64,000 nt of DNA. Source: Copromyces sp. CBS 386.78 (Eukaryota > Ascomycota > Sordariomycetes > Sordariales > Sordariaceae). Below, piece by piece: positions 23,025-33,959 of the stretch. The stretch is taken from positions 124,001-188,000 of the forward strand of contig MU839154.1 in assembly GCA_030685235.1 (NCBI GenBank), in the 5' to 3' direction. Each line of letters opens with the position of its first letter. Positions within the stretch are counted from its first letter, which is position 1. A program made the translations under genes and the position numbers. The notes below the pieces were generated by a model that searched no databases, was not told the DNA's origin, and saw only the letters and a list, made by a program, of their open reading frames with translations.

Positions 23025-25038
23025 ATGGGGAAAGTTGGTGATTGGGTTGACTTGTTCAACCGCAAGGTTGCCGCCAGCAAGGTTGGATATTGGTTCAAGC
23101 TGGATGGCTCTGGACATGTGAGCGCCGTTTTTGGGAAATGAGTGGCCGCGTGCCTCTTTGCTAAAACGTCGCCAACAGCCCAAAGAAAGGAAGGGGTCCT
23201 ACTTCTTCACCGAGATGCGTGCTGGTCTCGCGACCTTCTTCGCCATGTCGTATGTTTAAACCACTTCACACACAATATAAGGTGCGGTTGTTAACGCTTG
23301 TGGCAGGTACATTATTGCCGTCAACGGGAGCATCGTCGCCGACAGTGGAGGAACTTGCGTCTGCACGGCAGATCCCGCCGTTGATAGGTGGTGTCTCAAA
23401 GATCCGACCTATGCTATCTGCAAGGCCGAGGTTAAGAGAGATCTCATCACCGCCACCGCTGCCATTGCTGCTTTCGCTACTTTCTTCATGGGTCTTCTCG
23501 CCAACCTGTAAGTTTTTGGTCTTATGATGGATTCAGGTGTCGCCTTGCTGACAATGAAATAGGCCTATCGGACTTGCGCCTGGCATGGGTTTGAACGCCT
23601 ACTTCTCGTACACCGTCGTCGGATATCACGGACAGGGTCTTGTTCCCTACCAGGTCGCCGTTACTGCCATCTTCGTTGAAGGCTGGGTGTTCTTCGGACT
23701 TGCGCTCCTTGGCATGCGTCAGTGGTTGGCCCGGGCTATCCCCCGGTCCATCAAGCTGGCCACCAGTGTCGGCATTGGCTTTTTCCTGACCCTCATCGGC
23801 ATGACCTACTCTGAGGGTATTGGTCTCGCGGTCGGCAGTACCACGGTGCCCATCGAGCTTGCTGGTTGCCATCCCGACTCTCGCGACCCTGTCACAGGTG
23901 CCTGCCCGAGCGGTGACAAGATGCGCAACCCTACCATGTGGATCGGCATCTTCTGCGGTGGTGTTCTTACGACCATGCTCCTGATGTATCGCGTCAAGGG
24001 TGCCATTATCGCCGGCATCATTCTCGTCTCCGTCATTTCGTGGCCCCGCACCACCGAGGTTACCTACTTCCCCTACAACGATGTCGGCAACGATGCTTTC
24101 AACTTCTTCAAGAAGGTTGTCGACTTCCATCAGATTAAGCACGTCCTCAACGTTCAGCAGTGGGATATTTCGGGACACGGCGGACAGTTCGGTTTGGCGC
24201 TCATCACGTTCCTTTACGTCGACATCCTCGATACCACCGGTACCATGTATGCCATGGCTCGCTATGCCAGTCTTGTCGACGAGGAGACTGGCGACTTTGA
24301 GGGTTCTACCATTGCGTACGTTTTCACTGTCCTTTTCATTGCGTCTTGCTGGCTGCTAACATATGTGTTTACAGTTACATGGTTGACTCCGTCAGTATCG
24401 CCATTGGTGCTATTTTCGGTACTCCCCCCGTCACTGCCTTCGTCGAGTCTGGTGCCGGTATCGGTGAGGGTGGCAAGACTGGTCTTACAGCCATGTCGAC
24501 TGGCTTCTGCTTCTTCATTGCCATCTTCTTCGCCCCCATCTTCGCTTCGATTCCACCGTGGGCCACCGGCTGCGTCCTTATCTTGGTCGGCTCTATGATG
24601 GTCCGCGCTGTGACGGATATCAACTGGAAGTACATGGGCGACGCCATTCCCGCCTTTGTGTGCATTGCCCTCATGGCCTTCACCTACTCTATCGCCAACG
24701 GTCTTATCGGCGGTATCTGCATGTACATGCTCATGAACACCCTCGTCTGGGTCATCGAGAAGGCTTCTGGCGGCCGCATCGTTCCCCAGAACAAGGAGTT
24801 CAAGGACCCATGGACCCCCAACTTTGGCAGCATCATCCCCACCTGGATGATCTGCGTTGCTAAGGGCAAGGCTCCTTGGCATAAGGATGAGCCTGTCAGG
24901 TCGATTGAAGGAACCACCGAGCCGGGGCCAGTGCTGGTTGGAGAGAAGGGCGAGATGGATAGCTCATCTGGCTCAAGGCCAGGCTCCACGACTGAGCTCC
25001 CCGCTGAGGCCGTCAACGAGAAGAGCGCCCATCATTGA
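23025..25038 (+). CDS. azgA: AzgA-type purine (adenine/guanine/hypoxanthine) transporter
   Basis: AzgA proteins are plasma-membrane proton symporters for adenine, guanine and hypoxanthine. The model is join(23025..23117, 23179..23249, 23307..23507, 23563..24315, 24375..25038), 593 aa; the Aspergillus protein is close to this length. All four introns are 55-61 nt with good donors (GTGAGC, GTATGT, GTAAGT, GTACGT) and each junction restores a conserved peptide, for example FFAMS/YIIAVN and GSTIA/YMVDSVS. Family landmarks are APGMGLNAYFSY in an early membrane segment, DILDTTGTMYA, and FGTPPVTAFVESGAGIGEGG in the substrate region. About twelve hydrophobic segments follow one another, and the hydrophilic C-terminus carries Ser-rich sequence. 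The start peptide MGKVGDWVDLFNRKVA is typical. Nitrogen or purine regulation is likely from the family but is not shown by the sequence. Confidence 0.95.
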
Positions 25039-25791
25039 TGATGAACATGAATGTTCGAATGATTGGAGAAGTGTGGATATGAAAACATGGGATACAACAA
25101 ATAGAAGGTCGTGATGAGGGCGTTTGTACGGCTAATGAATAAGGGGCTGCGAGATAATAGGTGGCGGAAAAATGATGCGCCCATGATTGAGGTGGAATAT
25201 ACCAAATATACCTAATAAACAATTCATGAAAACTCCTGGGTGTTGAGTTCGTTGCAATGGGACTGATTCAACATCGACAAATTGGATGCGGTGAGGACTG
25301 GAATTTGACACGATGGACTCGGAAGGAACAACCTATCCACCAAACACCGCCCGATGGCAATCGGTAAGTACTCATTTTGCATCTCTGCTCCTCCACTTCG
25401 CTCCAAAGAACCCGTGGTCATCACCCACAAGGAAGGCGCTGATGCTATGATGCAGTGAAAATCTGGAAGGCATGTTGCGCAAGTTATGCTTGCCTTTACG
25501 TGGCAGCCATGTCTGCATGTATACAAGAGAACCCCGCATCATCGATGTCATTTGCGCCCTTTGAGCGACGACTTGTCTCTCTTTCCTTGCTTGAAACGGC
25601 AGCCGACATAAGGGGAATCTACAATGCAGTAAATCATTGGGATTTCATCAGTCTCATGAGGTCAGATCTCCCACTCATATATAAGAGTACACCACCTGTC
25701 AAAAACTCTTCACAACCAGACGACACTCTCAACCAGAGAATATCCCACCCAACGATATTCCAAGCTTAACCCAACATTATTCTGCGGCTTG
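25039..25791. other. Intergenic
   Basis: 3' UTR of the transporter and promoter of the next gene. A TATA-like CATATATAAGAG lies near 25675-25687, about 105 bp before the first ATG of the GFA protein. Nothing else seen. Confidence 0.5.
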
Positions 25792-27063
25792 ATGACATCT
25801 CCCGACAAAGAACCGCAACACTCATTCTCCCCGCCCAAGATGTCTACCAAAACAAGCAGAGAGGCCACCATCTCTTGTCTTTGCGGTTCCATCCGACAAA
25901 TTGTTGCCCTCTCCCCCGTGGATACCGACATCGTCTTCTGTCATTGTACAGCCTGCCGACACATGAGCGGTGAGCTCTTCACGTCATATGTTGCCCTATC
26001 CTCAGCTCCCGCTTCCCTCATCGGCCTCACAAAATATCACTCGGACCCGGACCACCCAAATCTCGAATCAACATGTTACTGCTTTTGCTCAACATGTGGT
26101 TGTCACGTCTTCCAGCGCTCGAGTTATTACTCCGACAGTGATGCCTCCAACGATGGTAACAATGACAAGGAACAGTTTGAATGGTCGGTAGCAACAGGCG
26201 TCATCACATCATCCAAGAATGATAACCCAAGCAGCAGAATACAATGGCAGCACCAGAATGCGGACGACACCAAAGACTTGGGGCTATCTCTCTGGCTTCC
26301 AGCCGCATTCACATCCACACCCAACGTCAGCCAAAAAGCCAACAAAATCCTCCACACCAGCACTCCTCCAAGCACCCGCAACACAAATGGTCTCGACCAC
26401 ATCCTCCCCGCAGCCTGCCATTGCAAACGCATCTCCTTCCACCTCTTCCGCCCCTCTCAAGCCAGCACTCTCCCCCACCGCGGCTACCCAGACGCCATGT
26501 ACTCGTACGCCGTGGAGCCAGAAAGGTTGACTTCGAATCCTCATGACGAGAAGTGGTGGCTTCGCGGTCCTGAAGCCCAGTGTACCTCAACCTCCAACAG
26601 AACTCCTCCGATAGACGAAAATACCAGTTTCACTCGATACTTCGCCGCCGCCTGCGTCTGCAAATCCTGCCGCCTGGCCTCTGGCTTCGAAATCCAGTGC
26701 TGGGCGTTTGTGCCGAGGTGCAACATCCAGTTTGCCTCCGTTGAAGGTACCCTAGACTTCAATGCCCTCCCTCCGGGCCTTCTCAAAAGATACGGATCCT
26801 CCCCCGGAGTATGGAGGGAGTTTTGTCCGACTTGCGGAGCCACGGTGTTTTATCACGCTGAGAAGGCGAAGGATGTTATTGATGTTAGTGTTGGCCTATT
26901 TGATGGCGATATGTGCGATAAGGGAGCTAGGGTGGAGGATTGGTTGGAATGGGGGAGGGGGAGGGTGTCGTATGCTGAAGGAGTTAGGGAGGGAAGGAAG
27001 GGCGGGATGGCCGACTGGGCAGAGAGGCTTCTAGAAGGGCTTGAGGGGGGCATGAGAGGATGA
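25792..27063 (+). CDS. Tandem GFA/CENP-V-type zinc protein
   Basis: The GFA fold, named after the glutathione-dependent formaldehyde-activating enzyme, binds zinc through spaced CxC/CxxC motifs. This 423-aa single-exon protein has two copies. Copy 1 (about residues 29-120) shows ISCLCGS, FCHCTACRHMSG and FCSTCGCHVF. Copy 2 (about 206-370) shows AACHCKRISFHL, ACVCKSCRLASGF and FCPTCGATVF. All expected Cys ligands are present in both, so both sites may bind metal. A Ser/Asn/Asp-rich linker lies between. Two starts are possible: the ATG at 25792 or one at 25840 (MSTKTSREATISC), which has the better AAGATG context; the domain is complete with either. The catalytic role is unknown: most fungal GFA proteins are uncharacterised, and the formaldehyde reaction of the founding member is disputed. 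Confidence 0.88.
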   Translation: MTSPDKEPQHSFSPPKMSTKTSREATISCLCGSIRQIVALSPVDTDIVFCHCTACRHMSGELFTSYVALSSAPASLIGLTKYHSDPDHPNLESTCYCFCSTCGCHVFQRSSYYSDSDASNDGNNDKEQFEWSVATGVITSSKNDNPSSRIQWQHQNADDTKDLGLSLWLPAAFTSTPNVSQKANKILHTSTPPSTRNTNGLDHILPAACHCKRISFHLFRPSQASTLPHRGYPDAMYSYAVEPERLTSNPHDEKWWLRGPEAQCTSTSNRTPPIDENTSFTRYFAAACVCKSCRLASGFEIQCWAFVPRCNIQFASVEGTLDFNALPPGLLKRYGSSPGVWREFCPTCGATVFYHAEKAKDVIDVSVGLFDGDMCDKGARVEDWLEWGRGRVSYAEGVREGRKGGMADWAERLLEGLEGGMRG

Positions 27064-27705
27064 AGAGACGGGCCAGGAGAAAGATGAGGAGAAGTGAGTG
27101 GGCGAGTGATTGTGCTGAAGGAGTTGGAGAAGAATTCATATTGAAAAGAAATGGGAGGTGTGACACATGCCGGCAGATGCCAGCACCTGTTACATCCTTG
27201 TATTCATCTGATATTTTCCTGCCATATCTCTTCATTTCTTGTGATCCATGCAAGAACCCTTACCCATCCACCAAGGGTAGTTCACTTCCTTCTTCATTTC
27301 CATCTTGTTACTTTAGTCAGATCTTCTGATGCCTCAGCCATCGATCTACGTGCTGTGACGAAATAAAGGCAAGTAGATGATAACGTTGTTGGTCAGGAAG
27401 TGTAGTACATGATTTGATCAGACACTATGCTATGTGCTCTGCAAACCTCAGCGCATGGTCCCGTTTCCGTTACAGCCCGTCCCCCACCATGAAATACCTT
27501 ATTCTACCTTAGTTTACAAAATCATACATATGAATTCCCTATCACCAATTCCGAGGTGCCTCGACTTCCCATGCTGGCAATTGCAAAATGTTGTGCCCAT
27601 TACATCGGTGAACCACCCCTTATATATATTCACTCCGAAAAAAAAAAAAAAAAAAAAGCAAGCTCGTGCTCCGGTACATTCCGGCTTCGTTGAAAGCAAG
27701 CAAAA
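27064..27705. other. Convergent intergenic with A20 tract
   Basis: Spacer between two convergent genes; it includes a run of twenty A at 27638-27657. No gene seen. Confidence 0.5.
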
Positions 27706-29417
27706 TCAGGCCGGCTTGCAATAATTCGCCGGAAAATTACCTCGCTTCCCATTCAACTCGCCAACCCACCAGTCCTGGTCGGTATTCGTCTTCTTGACAA
27801 TCTTGATCCTGTCGCCCTCGTTAAACGCCAAATCTCCCGCGCCCTGCCCCGCAAACGTGTACTGCGCAACCACGTACTCAGCCAGCTGCTGCTGGCTCGC
27901 GATCCGCTTCGGCGGTGGAGGGGGAGGAGGTCTCTTCTTGGCTACTGCGAGAGCAAAGTAATCGTTTCCATTTGCATTGCCGTTTCCGTTGCCGTTGCTA
28001 TTGCCGGCACTTTGGATAGCCTGGGGGCTATGGGCCCTGTTGATCGACATCGATGGAGTCGAAGGTGACCTTGGGAAGGGTCTGTTGTTCTCGAGCGTGG
28101 TGCGGTCTGCTGGACTTCGAGCCAGGGAACTAGCCTGCGTAAAATCGGTAGGAGCCAGGTACTCGAGTCTCTTCTGGCTTTGGTTGCCCGAGTAGCCGGA
28201 ATAAGATGAGGCCGGCGGGCTGGAGGCGTAGGAGGATCGGTCGGATGCTGCCGGTGAATGGGGCCGGGAGGGGTAACCACCTGCAGAGGGAATGCGTAGG
28301 TTATTGCGTCCTTGGTAACCGCTGCCGCTGTTGATTGACGCACTGGAACTGGATGGCATTGGCGAAGTGACGCGACGCATGTCGTTCCTCCCAGGGATCA
28401 TTGCCGAAAGCCTGCGGCCTGGGCCGTCAGGAACCTGTAAAGCCATTGGTGAATGGGCGGCCTTGCCGCGGGCTACGATGCTGACGGACTCAAAGTCGTC
28501 TCGAGCGGGTATGAAGGCGGCTTCCCATGCTGCTACCACTTCGGACATGGGGGGCGGAGGCGAGGGGAACCCGGACTCCATGCAGTAGCCGTGGGCGGTC
28601 GTATAATATAGTCCCAGCAGACGGTTCTGGATGAGAATCAAGGCTGCCTGCAAGGGGGGTACCAGGCTGAAAGAAGCCTGTATGATGGGAGGCAGGGTCG
28701 ATTGGAGGTGTTCGTCTGCGATGGCGAATTCCTACTTGCACTGTTAGCATGGCCGAACATGAAACCGAGTTGGTTGCCTAGAAGATGAGTTCTTACATCA
28801 CCTGCTTGGGCCATCTCCACCTCAGCCTTTGCCAGAGAAGCTTCCTCCTTTGGAGTCCTTGTATGTTTTTTGTGAAGCTTGCTGACTTTGTCCTGGGCCC
28901 TTTCGTAATCCAGCCTCTTGTTCTCTCGTTTCTTGATCGTTTTGCGAATTGGGGCGATACAATCCCGTGCTTCCACAGCCGGCCGAATCACTCGGTCTTC
29001 GATCGTGCCGATCTCTTCCGCCAGCTCGGACTTGAGTTCGCCATAGGCCTGTTTCAACCTGTATGTCCGCTCGAGTTGTAGCCGGGGGGTAGGGACCGAT
29101 TCGCGGCCATGGCCATCAGAGGCGCCGACAATCGGATCGTAGAGGCCTTCGAGTTCGACGAGAAACTGCAGTTGGTGGTGGACGAGCGAGGCCCAGGCGT
29201 CCCTCCAAGCTCTAGAGTTTTCGAGTAACTGGATCACGAAACACGTCAGTGACAATACGATGGTGACCGGTTGGGCGAGGATGAACGGCAACGTTGGGCT
29301 TACCCTTGCGAGAAGCTGGTCCGCATCTTCATACTCCTTCAGTAAAACAGAGACCGAGGCATTGTTGCCGGGGCCTTTGCTTCGAAGCTTTGTGAATTTG
29401 CGCTGCACAGACTGCAT
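27706..29417 (-). CDS. BAR and SH3 domain protein
   Basis: BAR domains bend or sense curved membranes, and SH3 domains bind Pro-rich partners; in fungi such proteins act in endocytosis and actin organisation (the Rvs167/Hob1 class). The model is complement(27706..28731, 28797..29228, 29304..29417), 523 aa. Introns of 75 and 65 nt have GTAAGC and GTAAGA donors and clear branch points (CTGAC, GCTAAC). The first intron happens to be an open multiple of three and must be removed to join DQLLAR to LLENSRAW. Residues 1 to about 260 are helical with BAR-type landmarks YDPIVG, CIAPIRKTIKKRENKRLDYE and QNRLLGLYYTTAHGY. A Ser/Pro/Gly-rich linker follows. The SH3 domain (about 465-523) includes AQYTFAGQGAGDLAFNEGD, WWVGELNGKRGNFPANY. 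It is not the plain Rvs167 orthologue by its N-terminus; it seems to be a conserved filamentous-fungal relative. Confidence 0.9.
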
Positions 29418-30782
29418 CTTGGTTGCTGTGTAGTGTGAGGGTAGGCAGGCGCTAGGACACCTGTTGTGTAGCTTGATTGCTGTCGTCTAAATCTGGCTTG
29501 GATGCTGGACAGCCAGACAAGACACCCCTGAAAAGATACAAGGCAAAGCCAATGCTGATCCGCCGATCAATGGGTGACAGATCGAGGCTGTTTGGAGAAG
29601 AGGTTTTCGATGTAGTTGTCCTTGTCGGAGGATGAAGTGGATTTGCGATGGAGATGGGCGTAGGAATAAGGTCCTGTCGCGGAATTGTTGATCGCGCCTG
29701 TACTGGGCGACGTCGCGAACCCCAGGGTAGGTGTTACAGGCAGGACTAGCTTGAATCAAGCAACAACACCACCGTAACGCTTGGCCAGAAAACTCGGTTG
29801 ACGACTGTCTCCGGGTAGTATCGAAGAGAAGGTAAGAGCAAGTGTTGAATTGGGTCGAAAGGCTGTCCTTTTGCCCAAAAGGTAGCTCGGAGCAAGTAAA
29901 TTAGTAACGAAATTGGACATATGATAAAACAGGAAATTAGAGCTGACCACCTATGACTAGTCAGTGGTTTATGGAGACTCTAGATTTCTAGGTAACGCCA
30001 ACGCTTATAGACGACGGGATGGTATGGGTATAACGAGCATTTAAAATGCCCAGTCATACACTTCAAGGTGATTGGTGTGGTCCAACACGCAGAAGAGGAA
30101 AGAGGGACGTGAAAGTCATAACGATGCCGGCCGACGGGCCGTGGAAATGAGGGGGCGCCGCCATACAGTTGCATCGATGTGCTGCAGCAACATGTGTCGA
30201 AACTTCAACACCTTCTCGAGGCTGCTTGGCTATCATGCGGTACTGCCGGAGACAACATCAACACAGCCTCTGCTCCTTGGTAACACAAGAACAATGAGAA
30301 GATCTGGTGAACTTTGGGACAGCGCCAACTGGGCCCCAGAATAGGTGGGAAAATGACAATGGGCTGCTGCTAGCGTCACTGCCATAGCGTGAAACAGGGG
30401 CATGCGGGGCCTCGTCCCGGCTCTGAACTGTCAGTGGCCCGTTCTTGGCAACGGGTGCCTGGAGTGGGGCAGTTTGCAGCAACAGATTGTCGTCACCTGA
30501 CTGCGCGGTTGAACGCGCCTTCCTTTGCTGAAGCTACCCGTCGTCGCGTCCATCTGCCTTGCCCCTGTGGAAGCTGCCACAGGATAGAGTAGACGATACC
30601 TGCCCTCAATGACAAAGATCTGACTTTTTTTGCGCTTCTTCGACGAGCGTGTTGTTCACTCAACAAACCTGGGACTGTCTGTCGGGCCATCCGGCACCAC
30701 TGCACTGGACGAACGCCAGACACAATCGGTAATGCGACGATAAGACGGTCGTTCCCTTGCGACATGCATATCGATTGGCACC
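29418..30782. other. Divergent intergenic region
   Basis: 1.36 kb between two divergent genes (BAR-SH3 and DUF2439). No gene, RNA or repeat recognised; it should hold both promoters. Confidence 0.5.
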
Positions 30783-33700
30783 ATGGCATCCGTCATTTCC
30801 TCCGGGCGCTCGGCTGCTGGGGCTAACGAGACAGGCAGCACTGCTACGGTGCTCGAGTTCCTCTGCCTCTTTACCCACGACCTGAAAAGGAAGCAAAAAA
30901 GGTGGCAGGATGGCCGCCTCAAGTACCACACCTTCAACAGGCGCGTCATGGTCTACGATGACCGCGGAAACTATGTTGGCGATATGCACTGGCGTCGCGA
31001 CTGGGACTTCGACGAGGGGGAAGAGATTGAGCTGGAAAGGGGCGGCGTCATCGTCCAAGTTGCCGAATGTGTGGCACGTCAGCAACAAGATCTCTCCGAG
31101 TTGATAGACAAACGGGCGAAAGAGAAGGAACAGCGCCAGGCACAGATAGCATCACGGCCAGTCCGTCCTGCTCCCGCGCATACGCCCCTCCGAATCACTC
31201 CAAGGAATAACGCCCAACAGGATCACTTCCAAACTCGACACCGACCCCTAAACCAGCTTCTTGGCACTCCGACAGGCCATCACGGTCGTGCTCTCGTACC
31301 CAACGAATCGCCCTTTGAACAACGACACAACGTTGACGAATCCAACAATGGGGCTGACAGCTCTAGGCCACCAAAGAGGAGAAGATATGAGGACACACCT
31401 CCGAGCAAGATGGGATATGCTCAGAGTCTGTTCGGCGCCCCCTTGATCTTGTCCGGGGCACCTGCAAGCTCGGCACCATTGCGGCGTCCTGTAATGGCTA
31501 AAATGCAGAGTAGACGCGAACCCTCTCCACCACAAGAGGTTGAGTCTCGGCAGCTAGCGGAAATTATTGCGCCCACTCGAACCACTCACACTATGCGCCC
31601 TAATCGGACCACAGCTCTAACAGCCGAGGGCGTGTCACGGCCGGCACCACCGGCCACAAAGGAGATTTTACCACCTGAAGAGAGTTTGTTTGTGAGCCAA
31701 GAGGACGATGGTGATCCTGTTCAGGGGTTTTCGGGTCATGGTGATCAGGAACATCAAGCAGAGGACTGTAATACTCGACCATATGTGCGTTCGAATTTCT
31801 TCGGTGGATCCACTACGAGAGAAGCGGCATACAATACCAAGCCCCGGCAAGTCGTCAAAGGAAATGGCACATTGCTTTCGAGCGTTGGAAAGAGCTCCGC
31901 ATTGCTGAACAACAACATGAGTAGTAACTCTACGCGCTCTCGGTTGACATCTTCCAAGAAGGACAAACAGACTATTGTTCTGGACGACGACGACGATGGT
32001 GACAATGAGAAGGGCCGTGAACAGCGCAAAGATGTCTCCACACCTCCCACATCGGTCATTGGAGGCAGCTCGAAACGCGCCGCTCCTGTTGCAGAGGAGG
32101 TACAGGGAAACAAACGCAAAAAGACCATGTCCGTGAAGAAGCCCGTTACCGACAAGGGAGCTCGACAAAAACCGCAGAATGAACTAGATTCAGTGAAACT
32201 TCAAGATGAGCCAATGGCGGAGCTCAAGATTAAATCTCGGCAGAGGCGTGGTTTGTTAGTACTGTCAGAGAAACCGAAGAGAGCCAAACGTCCAGCAAAA
32301 AGATCCGGTGATGAAGTCGCAACTGGTTCCATGGAGGAGCGTACAGGTGCCAAGATTATGGGCGAAAACAACAACTTTACTGTTGATGAACAGGAAACCT
32401 ACCCAACTGTTCCGGACGACTCAGATGATGATCCCTTCGCTTCCCCGATGCCTATTATAGACATCGTTTTGCCACGAAAGGGCAAATTGCGGGAGATTGG
32501 ACGACCTGAAGTTTCTTCGACGTCCCATAAAGACCGGCCTGTCGCAAACCAAGATCGAGGCGAATCAGCTGCCACCGCCGCTACGAACTCTCGGACAAGC
32601 CCAGCAAGAAATAAGCAGCAAAAGGGTCAAAGTGTAGTGAGCGATTCCGACTCCAGTTCAACATCCCACAACTCTCACGTTGCCCAAGGAAAAGCGAATG
32701 TTCAGACAAAGGAGGCCGATGCCAAAGAGAGTTTTATGCCTTTCAAACCCAAGACGAATACACGCAATGAAGTGGAGAGCGAAAAGGAAGACGAGGAGAT
32801 ATCAAGATACCCACGAAGGCGTAGAACCACTCGACGACCAGCCTCGCCCGAGGCTAGCGATGGGAGCAAAATCAACGAGCATGAATCGGCTGCAGACAGC
32901 ACCGATGAAGAGTGGCCTCAAGTTCCCGTTGGTCCACGCTTAGCCAAACTCGCCAGGAAAAGCATCAAGAGCAGAGAGGTTATTGGGTTCGTTCCATCTA
33001 GCTCTCCGGTCATAAACATACACAAACAAGCCGAACCAGTCCCTGGCCATTCGGCAGGAGAGTCTCGTTTAGTGGCTGAGGAAAGCGCAACTTCGGATAG
33101 CAACACGAAAGATCACGTTACGCCAAAGAGCCCAAAGGCAACCATGGCCGAAGGCAACGAAGAACGCGCTGAGAAGCCCAAATCGACGCTGCCGCTCCCT
33201 GCCTCAAGAGATAAGGTTGATGCCGCTTCCCTACAACAACCCATAGGGGTTTCTGATCAGGCCTCACATGTACCTACAAGTAGCGCCAGCAACAACGTCA
33301 CTCCTGAAGACGACCCCACGGCACCAATCACGGATGAAGAAGTGCCTGGCAGTGAATTAAACGACCACAGCTCAAGCGTTGTCACCAAAAGAAGTGGCAA
33401 CGTTTCGGCCGATATTGCAACATCAGCCACAGTCCGCAATCACAAACCACAGCCGGCTCTACAGATTAAGGAACCCCCATTACATGTGCCAGATCAGGCA
33501 GGCCATAGTGACGGGTCAGGAACTAAGGAACCTCAAGCGAAGGGCGATACGGCAATGTCACTGTTACACAACTCTTGTGTGGAGGGCAAATGCCAAACTG
33601 ACATTGCCGTCGGTGTTCCGGTTCCACTAGATGCTCCTGCAAAAACAACACCGCCCGTGGACGATTCATCCAACCAAGTTGCCCCAGTGCGGATCGTATA

Positions 33701-33959
33701 TCCGGCTACAAGAGGTCGCAAAGCAGCACTCAAATCGCATGCAAAAGGCCAGGTACCACAATCTATTTTTCCGGCTGAGCCCCCTCCAGAGCGTATAGTG
33801 CCACGAAACCGCGAAGTATTGAGGCGTGAAACCGCTGGATCCGGTCCTGAAGAACGCCCAAAGCGGAAGATGACCTTTCCAGGCTTTACTTCTGCTCGAC
33901 AAGGCGGTCCTTGGAGCAGAGAGGCACATGATCTGTTGGAATCAGGGCGGCCGGCTTGA
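30783..33959 (+). CDS. DUF2439 protein, Mte1/Dbl2/ZGRF1 N-terminal type
   Basis: The N-terminal domain of ZGRF1, yeast Mte1 and fission yeast Dbl2 (DUF2439) marks proteins that work with the FANCM-type helicases Mph1/Fml1 in recombination and crossover control. This intron-less frame encodes 1058 aa from a good CACCATGG start. The domain spans about residues 22-105: VLEFLCLFTHDLKRKQKRWQ, LKYHTFNRRVMVYDDRGN, DFDEGEEIELERGGVIVQV, with the typical WQDG-K/R pattern. The remainder is disordered, highly charged and rich in Ser, Pro and basic patches (KRPAKRSG, RYPRRRRTTRRP) that could act as nuclear signals. A conserved-looking C-terminus carries FPGFTSARQGGPWSREAHDLLESGRP. No helicase domain is present, unlike animal ZGRF1, so it resembles Mte1 and Dbl2. 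The role in repair is inferred from the family. Confidence 0.85.
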   Translation: MASVISSGRSAAGANETGSTATVLEFLCLFTHDLKRKQKRWQDGRLKYHTFNRRVMVYDDRGNYVGDMHWRRDWDFDEGEEIELERGGVIVQVAECVARQQQDLSELIDKRAKEKEQRQAQIASRPVRPAPAHTPLRITPRNNAQQDHFQTRHRPLNQLLGTPTGHHGRALVPNESPFEQRHNVDESNNGADSSRPPKRRRYEDTPPSKMGYAQSLFGAPLILSGAPASSAPLRRPVMAKMQSRREPSPPQEVESRQLAEIIAPTRTTHTMRPNRTTALTAEGVSRPAPPATKEILPPEESLFVSQEDDGDPVQGFSGHGDQEHQAEDCNTRPYVRSNFFGGSTTREAAYNTKPRQVVKGNGTLLSSVGKSSALLNNNMSSNSTRSRLTSSKKDKQTIVLDDDDDGDNEKGREQRKDVSTPPTSVIGGSSKRAAPVAEEVQGNKRKKTMSVKKPVTDKGARQKPQNELDSVKLQDEPMAELKIKSRQRRGLLVLSEKPKRAKRPAKRSGDEVATGSMEERTGAKIMGENNNFTVDEQETYPTVPDDSDDDPFASPMPIIDIVLPRKGKLREIGRPEVSSTSHKDRPVANQDRGESAATAATNSRTSPARNKQQKGQSVVSDSDSSSTSHNSHVAQGKANVQTKEADAKESFMPFKPKTNTRNEVESEKEDEEISRYPRRRRTTRRPASPEASDGSKINEHESAADSTDEEWPQVPVGPRLAKLARKSIKSREVIGFVPSSSPVINIHKQAEPVPGHSAGESRLVAEESATSDSNTKDHVTPKSPKATMAEGNEERAEKPKSTLPLPASRDKVDAASLQQPIGVSDQASHVPTSSASNNVTPEDDPTAPITDEEVPGSELNDHSSSVVTKRSGNVSADIATSATVRNHKPQPALQIKEPPLHVPDQAGHSDGSGTKEPQAKGDTAMSLLHNSCVEGKCQTDIAVGVPVPLDAPAKTTPPVDDSSNQVAPVRIVYPATRGRKAALKSHAKGQVPQSIFPAEPPPERIVPRNREVLRRETAGSGPEERPKRKMTFPGFTSARQGGPWSREAHDLLESGRPA

